From Dehalogenimonas etheniformans (GTDB lineage Bacteria > Chloroflexota > Dehalococcoidia > Dehalococcoidales > Dehalococcoidaceae): a stretch of 64,000 bases of DNA. Location: assembly GCF_014672715.2 (NCBI RefSeq), contig NZ_CP058566.2:1116001-1180000 (forward strand). The letters run 5' to 3'. The position numbers and the translations under genes are program-made. The notes under the pieces were generated by a model. The model was given only the letters and a program-made list of their open reading frames with translations, was not told where the DNA came from and did not search any database. Of the stretch, positions 56,326 through 64,000 are shown in pieces; the first letter of the stretch is position 1, and every line of letters starts with the position of its first letter.

Positions 56326-56498
56326 AATTTAAGAGTTTTAACTTTCGGGTTCGTTGCTGCCAGGGAGAAACACCGGCAACCAGGCTTTTGCTAAAGCAGT
56401 TTCTTAAAAGGTGAAATCTATACCCAAAGATAATACTTGAAGAAGGAAAGAGTGCACTTCATTGTAGACATCGGATATAGAAACCACCGTTTTCCATT

Positions 56499-57059
56499 CT
56501 AAGATCCAGCTCGAGACGTCTTAAGAACTAATTGATAACCCTTTATCGACTTTAAGTTGCGATCTAAAACTGGTAAAAGGGCCTTTTGAACTCTATCACG
56601 TCCAAAGACCACAGGTATATTAGCGTTTTCTAGTCTCGACAATAATTCTATCAATAGCTTAACCTCATCTTCAGATAAAAAAGGCTTCCAAATTTCCTCC
56701 AAAACTGACGTTTGTTGTCTGGCTAACACCGTCAGTTTTTTGCCTTTTTCAGTAAGTTCAATCATGACCATGTTTCTTGGCTTTTCAAAAAACCTTTTTA
56801 CCAATAAAGCGTCTTGTTCCATTCTAGACACTAGTGCGGATATGGTGTGCGATTCAAGGATTGAGTTTCTCACAATGTTCGAAAGGCTGGCTTGATCTCC
56901 GAGGCTGTAGACTCCTTCTAGGATAATATAACGCTCGATTGTTAACCCTAACCGCAATAATTCTTGACGGAATTTTTTTTGGTACAGGTGTTCGCCATTA
57001 TACAATAGTGCGAACAGTGTAAGACCGACTCCATTCTTAAAAGATTTTGATTTACTCAT
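56499..57059 (-). CDS. MarR-family transcriptional regulator, paralogue
   Basis: The 186-residue protein is clearly related to the regulator at 53492 (both have LYN/YH-cluster helices, LGLTIERYIILEG and a KPRNMVMIELTEKGKKL wing). The winged-helix part spans residues 55-115, and a longer C-terminal tail follows. It starts with ATG at 57059. A palindrome ATATTC-C-GAATAT lies just upstream. It is convergent with rdhAB and divergent from the radical SAM operon, so both are possible targets. Confidence 0.83.
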   Translation of the reverse strand: MSKSKSFKNGVGLTLFALLYNGEHLYQKKFRQELLRLGLTIERYIILEGVYSLGDQASLSNIVRNSILESHTISALVSRMEQDALLVKRFFEKPRNMVMIELTEKGKKLTVLARQQTSVLEEIWKPFLSEDEVKLLIELLSRLENANIPVVFGRDRVQKALLPVLDRNLKSIKGYQLVLKTSRAGS

Positions 57060-57070
57060 AACTCACGCTT

Positions 57071-57083
57071 ATATTCCGAATAT
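57071..57083 (-). promoter_or_regulatory. palindrome upstream of the second MarR gene
   Basis: ATATTC-C-GAATAT is a 13-base palindrome 12 bases before the start codon. Eleven of these bases (ATTCCGAATAT) recur at 63564-63574, upstream of the third rdhA gene. Candidate operator. Confidence 0.5.
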
Positions 57084-57408
57084 GACTCCGACGTTCGTAA
57101 GAAACCCAATTCAATCACCGTTCATAGTCCATAGACCTACGAAGTATGTGTCTAAATATATTCTGGTAGCTTGTGTACGAACCTGTCGATATCCGCCCAT
57201 CTCATACCCGCCTGTTCACTATAAGATAATCTGAAATCTATAAAAACGCAAATAACTGTGTTTACTCACAGAAGTGATCCTAACGTAAAAGCGCTCATAA
57301 TTTGAAGTGCGTGGAGACTGCGCCTGGGTAGTATCTTGGCGAATCCCGCCTCTATCAATTCAAAGCAAACAGCGCGGATCAAAAATGGCATTTAATCCGC
57401 ATCGCTCT

Positions 57409-57424
57409 TAAGTATTAATACTTA
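57409..57424. repeat. 16-bp perfect palindrome
   Basis: TAAGTATT-AATACTTA is a perfect palindrome, 16 bases long without a spacer. In an AT-rich gap between divergent genes it may be a regulator site. Confidence 0.5.
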
Positions 57425-57454
57425 TGGCCAATTGCTAAAGAAGCTTTTTCGAGG

Positions 57455-57481
57455 TATCTTATACGAATATCTGGTAAGATA
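57455..57481. repeat. inverted repeat TATCTTA...TAAGATA
   Basis: TATCTTA (57455-57461) and TAAGATA (57475-57481) are inverted with a 13-base spacer that includes TACGAATATC. The second arm overlaps the palindrome AGATATCT (57478-57485). Confidence 0.45.
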
Positions 57482-57692
57482 TCTAACTAGATAAACCACC
57501 TGACGAAGTTCTCATATACTACTCCGGTTTGCTCGTCTGAGGGAAACAATAAAAATTGGAAAAGAATGAATTTATATCAAATTTGACAGACGGCTGATCC
57601 GTTTGCCCTTGCGTACCTTTAATCTAAACCCCGCAAGTTAACGTTGGAAAAAATGGTCGTTACCCGAGCTGAATAACGTAGTAGGGGATCAA

Positions 57693-57875
57693 GTGAATCA
57701 AATATTGAGGGCAGGAAAAAGAACCCAAGATATTTTGACTTATATTAAGTATCACCCAGGAGCAACGTATGCAAATATCAGTAAACATCTGGGGTTATCT
57801 TCTCAAAGGGTCTCGTATTTGATCAAAACCAATAGAAGGAGGGAATGGCTTAATTCAGTATCCCAACCTAAATAG
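57693..57875 (+). CDS. small helix-turn-helix protein
   Basis: The 60-residue product has a single winged-helix-like HTH (DILTYIKYHPGATYANISKHLGLSSQRVSYLIKTN) with a basic end. The start is GTG at 57693, with AGGGG five bases upstream. It could be an autonomous regulator, or a small partner of a bigger regulator. It is followed by an inverted repeat and then the radical SAM gene, 83 bases away. Confidence 0.65.
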   Translation: MNQILRAGKRTQDILTYIKYHPGATYANISKHLGLSSQRVSYLIKTNRRREWLNSVSQPK

Positions 57876-57909
57876 ATCGAGTTTAAGGTAAACGTTTACG
57901 AGCATATTA

Positions 57910-57929
57910 GTCGTGACCCGGTTCACGAC
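57910..57929. promoter_or_regulatory. inverted repeat GTCGTGA...TCACGAC before the radical SAM operon
   Basis: GTCGTGA (57910-57916) and TCACGAC (57923-57929) are separated by CCCGGT. It lies 30 bases before the radical SAM ATG and directly after the small HTH gene, so it may be an operator of that HTH protein or a leader hairpin. Confidence 0.5.
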
Positions 57930-57958
57930 TTGCCGACTGATTTAAGCAAGGAGTATTA

Positions 57959-58774
57959 ATGCAGACAAGAGTCTACAATATCGCCTTCGCTGAAAGTACC
58001 CGCCAAGCCTACCTCCATTTTTGGGATTGCAATCTGCACTGTCGTGGTTGTGGTTGTCAAAAGGTGGTTTACGATTTCATGCTCGACCGTAACATGCACC
58101 TTCACCTGGCCGAACCCCGCGGTATTGCCACCAGCCCCCAACGCTTTATGGACTTGGATGATGTCATTGAAACTCTCTTCGGTCTTGAGGTCCGGTGGGT
58201 ACTCTTCGAAGGCCAGGAGTCATCACTCGATCCCTCGATGCCGTTGATCGCCGAAGCTGCCCACCGCAGGCTAGGTACCACCAACGTCCTTTTGACGAAC
58301 GGTATGAAGATGCCCGACCTCCGGTATATCGACAAGGTATCGGTGGGTTTAAAGGCCTTCTCTAAAGAGCTGCATCAAGACTACACCGGCGAATCCAACA
58401 AGACTATACTCGAAAATTTCCCAAAGATCTTTAAATCTGGCGTACCGATGATGGCCGAAACAGTGTTAATTCCCGGGTATATTGACCATGACGAAATAGG
58501 AAGAGTCGCCAAATTTATTGCCTCAGTGGACCCGAACATCCGATATCAAATCGACGCCTACTTCAAGGCAGGCAATAACCCTTGGCGGCGTCCGACATCC
58601 GATGAGGTCGAAAGATCTGTCGCCGTAGCCAGGAAGTACCTGAATAACGTCTATGCCTACAAAGGTACCGAACCCAGGGAATTCGGCGTCAAGAGTATCT
58701 TTCCAACGGAGGAAGAGCTGGCAACTAGAGAACTGGCCCCGGCAGTGGACGCTTGCGAACCAATTCCCACCTAA
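57959..58774 (+). CDS. radical SAM protein, activating-enzyme-like
   Basis: The 271-residue protein has the radical SAM cysteine motif C24-x3-C28-x2-C31 (CNLHCRGC) right at the N-terminus, as in pyruvate-formate-lyase activating enzymes. Other conserved features: LTNGMKMPDL, VLIPGYIDHDEIGRVAKFI and a QIDAYFK region. The ATG at 57959 has GGAG nearby. It opens an operon with two B12-binding radical SAM genes; the next one starts 9 bases after its stop. The glycyl-radical partner is not visible, so a different target is likely. Confidence 0.85.
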   Translation: MQTRVYNIAFAESTRQAYLHFWDCNLHCRGCGCQKVVYDFMLDRNMHLHLAEPRGIATSPQRFMDLDDVIETLFGLEVRWVLFEGQESSLDPSMPLIAEAAHRRLGTTNVLLTNGMKMPDLRYIDKVSVGLKAFSKELHQDYTGESNKTILENFPKIFKSGVPMMAETVLIPGYIDHDEIGRVAKFIASVDPNIRYQIDAYFKAGNNPWRRPTSDEVERSVAVARKYLNNVYAYKGTEPREFGVKSIFPTEEELATRELAPAVDACEPIPT

Positions 58775-58783
58775 GATAAAAAA

Positions 58784-60250
58784 ATGAAGATACTCCTTGT
58801 CGTCCCCTCCCGTTCCTATGGCAACATGCCGAGATACACCAAGTTTCCCGACGAGATGCTATCTATTGGCGGCATGCTGGAAAGCCTCGGACATAAGGTC
58901 AAATTCATTGACTGCAACTTAGAAAAGAAACGTCCTGCTGACTTCATTGAATTCACTCCTGAGCTTGTCGGATTCTCCGTTGCGACAGGCCCAAATATCG
59001 CAGACGCCCTGTCTCAATCAGCTGAATTTAAAAAGCTCTTGCCCGATGTGAAAACAGTGTGGGGCTTCCGCCATGCCAGCGCCTATCCTGATCAGGTCCT
59101 TGCCGAGTCTTGCGTCGATTACGCCGTAATAGGGGCAGGAGAGTTTACTATTGCCGAACTGGCAGACTATCTGGAAAAAGGTAGTCCGCAATTGTCATCG
59201 ATTAAAGGTTTAGCATGGAAAGATTGCTCCGGTAAAGCAATCATCAACGAGGTCCGGACTTTCATGTCTGATATGGACGGCCTGCCGGATCCTGCCTGGC
59301 ATCTGATCAATGTCAATCGGTATTCGGATGTGACTCTGAATACCTCACGGGGTTGCCCCTACAAATGCACTTTCTGCTCCGATACTACCTTCTGGGGCGG
59401 CCAGATGTGTGACCTGTCGGCGGCTCGTATCGTTTCTCAAATGGAGAAACTGCATAAGGATTTCGGGATCCACCATATCTACTTTTCCGGCGAGCGTTTC
59501 GTCATCAACCGCAAGAGGCTTAGAGAATTCTGCCAGCTAGTCATTGCCAAGAAGTGGAAACTGACCTGGAATGCCCCAGTTTCGGGAGGTATCGACGAAG
59601 AAACAGTCAAACTAATGGCTAAGTCTGGCTGCACCTCAGTTCTCCTAGAGGCCGAGTCCGGCAGCCAGAGGATGCTGGATTTCATTCACAAGGACATCAC
59701 CGTTCCAGAGATGGAAAACACCTTCTGGAACTTGGTGAAAGCCAAGATCCGCACCTCAGTTTATATCATATACGGCTTTCCAACCGAAACCATTGAAGAT
59801 TTCAAAGCGACCCACGAAATGTTAGGCCGGTTGGATGATCCGTACTACATGTATAACCGTTTTGTACCTTTCCCGGGCAGCGTCCTTTTCGACTATTGCG
59901 TCAAGCACAATCTGGTGAAGTTGCCGGAACGTCTTGAGGGCTGGCCTGAGTATCTGATGCGCTTCTCAAATCAGGTCAATATCTCGGAGGTACCCGAAGA
60001 GATGATGTCCGAGGCGGCGGCGCACTGGCGCGCAACCTACGCTGTGCAGCGGTTCCGCTTCACTTTAAAGCACAATCCTGCTTATTTCTGGACGGCAGTC
60101 ACCGACCCGGGCAAATTCTTCCGAGAACTCTGGGAGTTAGCCAAGTTCCACATTCAGGTCAACGGTTTCTACAAGATCGTTAAAAAGAAGCTCTCGACAC
60201 CGGAAAATAAACCAGTCACCCCTTCCTGCGCCAAGGCCCAGGCACGATAA
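58784..60250 (+). CDS. B12-binding-domain radical SAM protein (paralogue 1)
   Basis: The 488-residue protein has an N-terminal cobalamin-binding-like Rossmann domain (MKILLVVPSRSYGNM and IGGMLESLGHKVKFIDCN) and a radical SAM domain with C191-x3-C195-x2-C198 (CPYKCTFC), AESGSQRMLDFI, and YIIYGFPTETIEDF. The C-terminal 130 residues form an unassigned domain. In the B12 part the typical GGPHAT is GFRHAS here. Related enzymes do methylations or ring formation. Its place between dehalogenase genes may indicate a role in their maturation or corrinoid handling, but that is inference. It is followed by a close paralogue. Confidence 0.85.
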   Translation: MKILLVVPSRSYGNMPRYTKFPDEMLSIGGMLESLGHKVKFIDCNLEKKRPADFIEFTPELVGFSVATGPNIADALSQSAEFKKLLPDVKTVWGFRHASAYPDQVLAESCVDYAVIGAGEFTIAELADYLEKGSPQLSSIKGLAWKDCSGKAIINEVRTFMSDMDGLPDPAWHLINVNRYSDVTLNTSRGCPYKCTFCSDTTFWGGQMCDLSAARIVSQMEKLHKDFGIHHIYFSGERFVINRKRLREFCQLVIAKKWKLTWNAPVSGGIDEETVKLMAKSGCTSVLLEAESGSQRMLDFIHKDITVPEMENTFWNLVKAKIRTSVYIIYGFPTETIEDFKATHEMLGRLDDPYYMYNRFVPFPGSVLFDYCVKHNLVKLPERLEGWPEYLMRFSNQVNISEVPEEMMSEAAAHWRATYAVQRFRFTLKHNPAYFWTAVTDPGKFFRELWELAKFHIQVNGFYKIVKKKLSTPENKPVTPSCAKAQAR

Positions 60251-60268
60251 TCGATGGGAGAAAGAAAC

Positions 60269-61762
60269 ATGAAAATACTTCTAATCAATGCCCCGGCTCT
60301 AGACTACATACAATATTACAACTCCAATGCCTACACCACCTTCGATTACGGATTACTGTCCATTGCTGCCGTCCTGGAACAGCACGGCCACGAGGTGAAG
60401 ATCTGGGACGGCTTCATCGATTTCCGAAAGACAGAAGATTTCGTCGATTTCAATCCTTCGCTTATTGGCTTTTCGGTATTGGCTGGTCCGAACATGGAGG
60501 GATCGATCTCCCTATCCAAGGAGTTCAAACAACTCTTGCCTGAGGCCAAGATCGTCTGGGGCGACGTCCATGCCAGCGTTTTACCGGAACAGACACTGGC
60601 TGCCGAATACATTGACTTTGTGGTTATCGGCGCCGGCGAGTTCACCGTGCTGGAACTGGTAGAGCATCTTGAAAAGGGGAACACTAACTATTCTGATATC
60701 AAAGGCTTGGGTTACAAGGACGACGTAAAACTCGTCATCAATGAACATCGTCCGTTCATCAAGGACTTGGAGTCGTTGCCGGATCCAGCCTGGCATTTGA
60801 TCGATGTTAAAAAATACTCGACGCCTGGCCTCAACACCTCCCGCGGCTGCGTCAACCAGTGCACTTTTTGCTACAACAAGTCCTACAATCAGGGTTACAC
60901 CGGCTGGGTGTCGGCTCAGCACATCATCAGGCAGATCGATCATCTGCAAAACACATACGATATCAAATATATCCGCTTCAATGAAGACAATTTTACCTTC
61001 AACCGCAAGCGGCTTCGTGAAGTCTGCAATCTGCTGATCGCCCGCAAACGCAAGATCAAATGGAGTTGCGATGCCCGAGCTGACCTGTCCGAAGCCGATA
61101 TCGCCTTGATGGCAAAAAGTGGTTGTGTCGACATCGGGCTAGGTATCGAAAGCGGCAGCCCCAGAATGTTGGAGTTCATTAAAAAAGATGTCACCGCCGA
61201 GCAAATGGCGGCTACCTTCTGGGACTTCATCAATCACAAGATCAGGACTTCGGTATACATCCTCTGCGGCATGCCGACCGAGACAATTGAAGACTTCAAT
61301 GAGACCCAACGGTTCCTTGAAGAAGACTTGGACCGGCCTTACTACATGTTTCACCGCTACGTACCGTTCCCCGGCTCAGCGATGTATGACTATTGTGTAG
61401 AGCATAACTTGATTAAAGCGCCGGAAAAGCTTGAAGACTGGCCAGGTTACGTCAAATTCTACGGTCATAAGGGAGGTCACTTAAGCCAGGTGCCGGAGGA
61501 AGTGATCGAGGCGGCCGTGCAGAAATGGTCGACCACTTATGCCGTGCAGCGCTTCCGCTTCACATTGAGACACGACCGGTCCTACTTCTGGATCATCTTC
61601 AAGAATCCCTTGAAGTTCCTGAAAGAGTTGCAGGGACTTTGGAAGTACCAAGCGCAAGTACACAACTATCACCGGACCATAGTCAAAGAGCAACGGCAGA
61701 GAGTAGTTAATCCCGAAGTTTTGTCTCTTTCAAGATCTGGGAACGCCAACCATGTTGTGTAG
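60269..61762 (+). CDS. B12-binding-domain radical SAM protein (paralogue 2)
   Basis: The start is ATG at 60269, with GGGAG upstream, giving about 497 residues. It follows paralogue 1 by 18 bases and is similar along its length: B12 domain (LLSIAAVLEQHGHEVKIWDG), C194-x3-C198-x2-C201 (CVNQCTFC), GIESGSPRMLEFI, YILCGMPTETIEDF, and RFRFTLRHDRSYFW. In the B12 domain it has GDVHASVLPEQ where paralogue 1 has GFRHASAYPDQ, and WSCDARADL where paralogue 1 has TWNAPVSGG, suggesting different substrates. Function is unknown. Confidence 0.85.
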   Translation: MKILLINAPALDYIQYYNSNAYTTFDYGLLSIAAVLEQHGHEVKIWDGFIDFRKTEDFVDFNPSLIGFSVLAGPNMEGSISLSKEFKQLLPEAKIVWGDVHASVLPEQTLAAEYIDFVVIGAGEFTVLELVEHLEKGNTNYSDIKGLGYKDDVKLVINEHRPFIKDLESLPDPAWHLIDVKKYSTPGLNTSRGCVNQCTFCYNKSYNQGYTGWVSAQHIIRQIDHLQNTYDIKYIRFNEDNFTFNRKRLREVCNLLIARKRKIKWSCDARADLSEADIALMAKSGCVDIGLGIESGSPRMLEFIKKDVTAEQMAATFWDFINHKIRTSVYILCGMPTETIEDFNETQRFLEEDLDRPYYMFHRYVPFPGSAMYDYCVEHNLIKAPEKLEDWPGYVKFYGHKGGHLSQVPEEVIEAAVQKWSTTYAVQRFRFTLRHDRSYFWIIFKNPLKFLKELQGLWKYQAQVHNYHRTIVKEQRQRVVNPEVLSLSRSGNANHVV

Positions 61763-62001
61763 TTATGAGGAAAGCATTTACCTTCGAATCCATGAGGAAA
61801 TGGCATTCACGCCATGTCTAGGGCGCAAACTTGGAGCAGCTTATTTCACCATGGGCTGAAAAATTTCCCGGGCTAGTGCTCTGTCACCAAGCGGAGGCCT
61901 AAAAACATTTTGAAGGGAGAATGAATGTCAAATGGCATCCGGGAGAGACCGGATGACAACGTGAATTAGAACGCACAGTAATAAATAGAAAGGAAAAATA
62001 A

Positions 62002-63531
62002 ATGTCTTCGTTTCATAGTACTGTATCGCGCCGCGAATTCATGAAAGGGCTCGGGATGGCCGGTACCGGCCTGGGTAGCGCTGCCTTTATCACACCGGTG
62101 TTCCATGACCTGGACGAACTGATATCATCCGAGGACGCTGAATGGAATCGCCCATGGTGGGTGAAACAAAGAGAAATTGACAATCCCACATTGGAGTTTG
62201 ATTGGAGCCAAATCGAGCGTGGCGACATGCGATCCACGTGTTTCCAACCTTATGTCTTGGCTTATTACTGGGGTGGGGTAAATGAATATAAGCGGGTTGC
62301 TGCTATCGCCGCCACTAAGGCCGCGCAAGCATTGGGCACACAACCTGGCTTCTACCTGAAAGACAGTGCTCTTGGCAGTGGGAACTGGAATATCATGAAT
62401 CCTGCTTATTTTCCCAGCCATGTCACGAATTATTACTTTACTGGCCCAAAGACTGCTCCGACTCCAGAGCAAATGGGATTACCTAAGTGGCAGGGGACTC
62501 CCGAGGAAGCTGCTCGCATGTTGCGTCGAGCCGCCATTTTCTACGGTGCCCAGCAGGTTGGGTTTACCGAGCTTGGGGCAGGAGGTAGCAACGCACGGAA
62601 ACTCATCTGGACTTACTTAATGGGTACGAACTATTTTTCAACCAAATATATAGATTCAGGTGTATGGCCGCCGCCCCCGGAGGAAGCAAAAAAAGTCAAT
62701 ATGGAGGATGTTGATCCGGGATACGAGGATGAAAAGGTTGTTCATTTGCCCAATAAGTCCCTGTGGGATATCAGTTTTATGATCGGGATGTCTAGAGAAA
62801 TGTGGCGTGCGGGTCAAGGAACTAAAATCCAAAATGCCGCCGCGGGTGCTCGCTATCGTCAAATGCAGGTTATCCAGGGCTGTATGCAAGAGTTCCTAAG
62901 GGGGCTTGGTTATAACGGTTACGGTTATGCTCGAGATTTAGGTGGTTTGATGCCTGCCGGGGCTAGCGCCATACTGAGCGGTTTAACTGAACAAGCCCGC
63001 CACAGTGATTCCACCATAAGTCCTGAAATGGGTTCTATCGCCGGGTACTTCAGCTTGCTAACAGATCTGCCTCTTGCGCCAAACCACCCTATAGACGCCG
63101 GCATCTTCCGCTTCTGTCATACGTGTTACAAGTGTGCTGATGAATGTCCAACTCAAGCAATATCTCATGACACTCAACCCACTTGGGACTTACCGACACC
63201 GTATGGTAAGCCCAACATAAACAACACACCGGGCAAGAAAATGTTTTATACGGACTTGGCTAAATGTCGAACTTTTATGGAAGTGACCCCTTATGGCAGT
63301 TGCATGAATTGTAGGCCTTCTTGCACCTTTAATGTTAATACAGCATCTTCAATCCACAAGGTGGTCAAAATGACCACTTCAACCACTCCACTTTTCAACA
63401 GCTTTTTCTATAAAATGGGCAAGACCTTCGGTTATGGAATAAAGGAGCCAGAAGAATGGTGGGACATGTCCTTGCCCTCCTATGGTTTTGACACAACGGT
63501 TTTCGCTAGTAGTGGAGGGTACAACAAATAA
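62002..63531 (+). CDS. rdhA: reductive dehalogenase catalytic subunit RdhA, without rdhB
   Basis: The 509-residue protein starts with a Tat signal (SRREFMKGLGMAGTGLG). Cluster 1 is C372-x2-C375-x2-C378-x3-C382-P (CHTCYKCADECP). Cluster 2 is C422-x11-C434-x2-C437-x3-C441 followed by Thr in place of the usual Pro (CMNCRPSCT). It has a central insertion (about 220-250) rich in Pro, Glu and Asp. The LPKWQGTPEEA and FLRGLGYNGYG segments are conserved. No rdhB follows; a third rdhA starts 163 bases later. GGAAAAATAA precedes the ATG. It may use the RdhB made at 55922. Confidence 0.93.
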   Translation: MSSFHSTVSRREFMKGLGMAGTGLGSAAFITPVFHDLDELISSEDAEWNRPWWVKQREIDNPTLEFDWSQIERGDMRSTCFQPYVLAYYWGGVNEYKRVAAIAATKAAQALGTQPGFYLKDSALGSGNWNIMNPAYFPSHVTNYYFTGPKTAPTPEQMGLPKWQGTPEEAARMLRRAAIFYGAQQVGFTELGAGGSNARKLIWTYLMGTNYFSTKYIDSGVWPPPPEEAKKVNMEDVDPGYEDEKVVHLPNKSLWDISFMIGMSREMWRAGQGTKIQNAAAGARYRQMQVIQGCMQEFLRGLGYNGYGYARDLGGLMPAGASAILSGLTEQARHSDSTISPEMGSIAGYFSLLTDLPLAPNHPIDAGIFRFCHTCYKCADECPTQAISHDTQPTWDLPTPYGKPNINNTPGKKMFYTDLAKCRTFMEVTPYGSCMNCRPSCTFNVNTASSIHKVVKMTTSTTPLFNSFFYKMGKTFGYGIKEPEEWWDMSLPSYGFDTTVFASSGGYNK

Positions 63532-63563
63532 AATGGGATCAAAAACGGGGGTATGAATTTCCC

Positions 63564-63574
63564 ATTCCGAATAT
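63564..63574 (+). promoter_or_regulatory. copy of ATTCCGAATAT upstream of rdhA3
   Basis: The 11 bases match those of the palindrome before the second MarR gene (57071-57083). It lies about 120 bases before the rdhA3 ATG. Confidence 0.35.
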
Positions 63575-63693
63575 TTTTCCGAGGTGGCGAGCACACTATC
63601 GAGCCCAGGTTGGGCGGTTATGGGATGAACACGGCTTGAGAGTATTCGAGAAAAGACCATAGATCCAGAAAATAATTGATTAGGAGAATCGAA

Positions 63694-64000
63694 TGTCTAA
63701 GTTTCATAGCACAATGTCGCGACGTGACTTCATGAAGAGGCTCGGGATGGCCTCTGCCGGCATGGGCAGCTCTACCCTCTTTTCGCCAGTGTTTCATGAC
63801 TTGGACGAGTTAATATCATCCGAGGCAGCTGAATGGGAACGTCCGTGGTGGGTGAAACAAAGAGAAATTGACAACCCAACTATCGACTTTGACTGGAGCC
63901 GTATAGAGCGCGGCGACCAACGGTTGACTTTATTCTTTCCTTATGTCTTGGCTTATTACTGGGGTGGAGCAGATGAGTATAGGCGCGTAGCCGCCATTGC
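63694..64000 (+). CDS. rdhA: reductive dehalogenase catalytic subunit RdhA, partial (cut by window end)
   Basis: From the ATG at 63694 (TTAGGAGAA upstream) about 102 residues are visible: a Tat signal (MSRRDFMKRLGMASAGMG), FHDLDELISSEAAEW, RPWWVKQREIDNPTIDFDWSRIERGD and PYVLAYYWGGADEYRRVAAI. Nearly the whole visible part matches the N-terminus of the gene at 62002, so it is a tandem paralogue. The rest lies beyond the window. Confidence 0.93.

Larger units (their letters stand above)
57084..57692. other. 0.6-kb AT-rich intergenic region between divergent genes
   Basis: No coding frame of note. The region holds palindromic operator-like elements (next two entries). Confidence 0.5.

Noticed and set aside
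56341-56420. Possible riboswitch downstream of rdhAB
   Set aside because: The GGGAGAAACACCGGCAACCAGG stretch hinted at structure, but no known riboswitch core could be matched and it lies between converging genes.
51703-64000. Integrase, IS element, CRISPR array or att repeat in the dehalogenase side
   Set aside because: None found: no transposase or recombinase motifs, no regularly spaced repeat-spacer units, and no tRNA-end duplication in this part.

Overview
The window is chromosomal DNA of an organohalide-respiring Chloroflexota bacterium. The best fit is Dehalococcoidia, probably Dehalogenimonas: there are three reductive-dehalogenase catalytic genes with Tat signals and two 4Fe-4S motifs, one RdhB anchor, MarR-type regulators beside them, and a moderately GC-rich core with short operons and many TTG/GTG starts. 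The genus is inference, because no 16S gene is present.

Layout. Positions 1-5109 (mostly minus strand) hold a partial archaemetzincin, a glutaredoxin-like protein, tRNA-Gly, a GlmU-like sugar nucleotidyltransferase and an MmpL transporter. Positions 5230-11492 (plus) form rpsO-pnp-dapB-asd-dapA-GNAT, i.e. RNA turnover followed by lysine/diaminopimelate synthesis. Positions 11554-17157 (minus) hold acetyl-CoA synthetase, a second sugar nucleotidyltransferase, RdgB, a bifunctional FBP aldolase/phosphatase and CobO. Positions 17392-24844 hold an FAH-family hydrolase with a leaderless promoter, efp beside an EpmA-like lysyl-tRNA-synthetase paralogue, a nitrilase-family protein, a flavin oxidoreductase, a two-component pair and a flavoprotein disulfide reductase. 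Positions 24999-29307 hold purA and a phosphatidylinositol/PimA-like locus. Positions 29426-34213 are nusA-ylxR-infB-rbfA-truB with a terminator-like leader. Positions 34438-36868 are comM and membrane proteins. Positions 37041-41891 are a translation block on the minus strand: tRNA-Thr, tRNA-Tyr, tRNA-Thr, tuf, rpmG, secE, nusG, rplK, rplA, rplJ, rplL, with an L10 leader. Positions 42049-44937 are a mycothiol-pathway-like trio, and 45005-50591 a complete Opp/Dpp transporter.

From about 50.6 kb the character changes. A 1.1 kb gene-free stretch carries several decayed dispersed repeats, followed by a lone pilT, a 0.7 kb AT-rich spacer with a phased array of short repeats, and the dehalogenase region (53.5-64 kb). 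That region holds a MarR gene divergent from rdhA1-rdhB1 across a three-copy TCGTATACG operator, a second MarR gene, a small HTH gene followed by three radical SAM genes (one activase-like, two B12-binding), then two tandem rdhA genes without rdhB; the last is cut by the window end.

Most notable: (1) the Opp substrate-binding protein at 48903-50591 appears circularly permuted, with the usual C-terminal segment of a family-5 binding protein placed directly after the export signal; (2) the HTH plus triple radical SAM cassette embedded between dehalogenase genes has no assigned role and may serve dehalogenase or corrinoid maturation; (3) operator-like repeats near the MarR genes give testable regulatory assignments.
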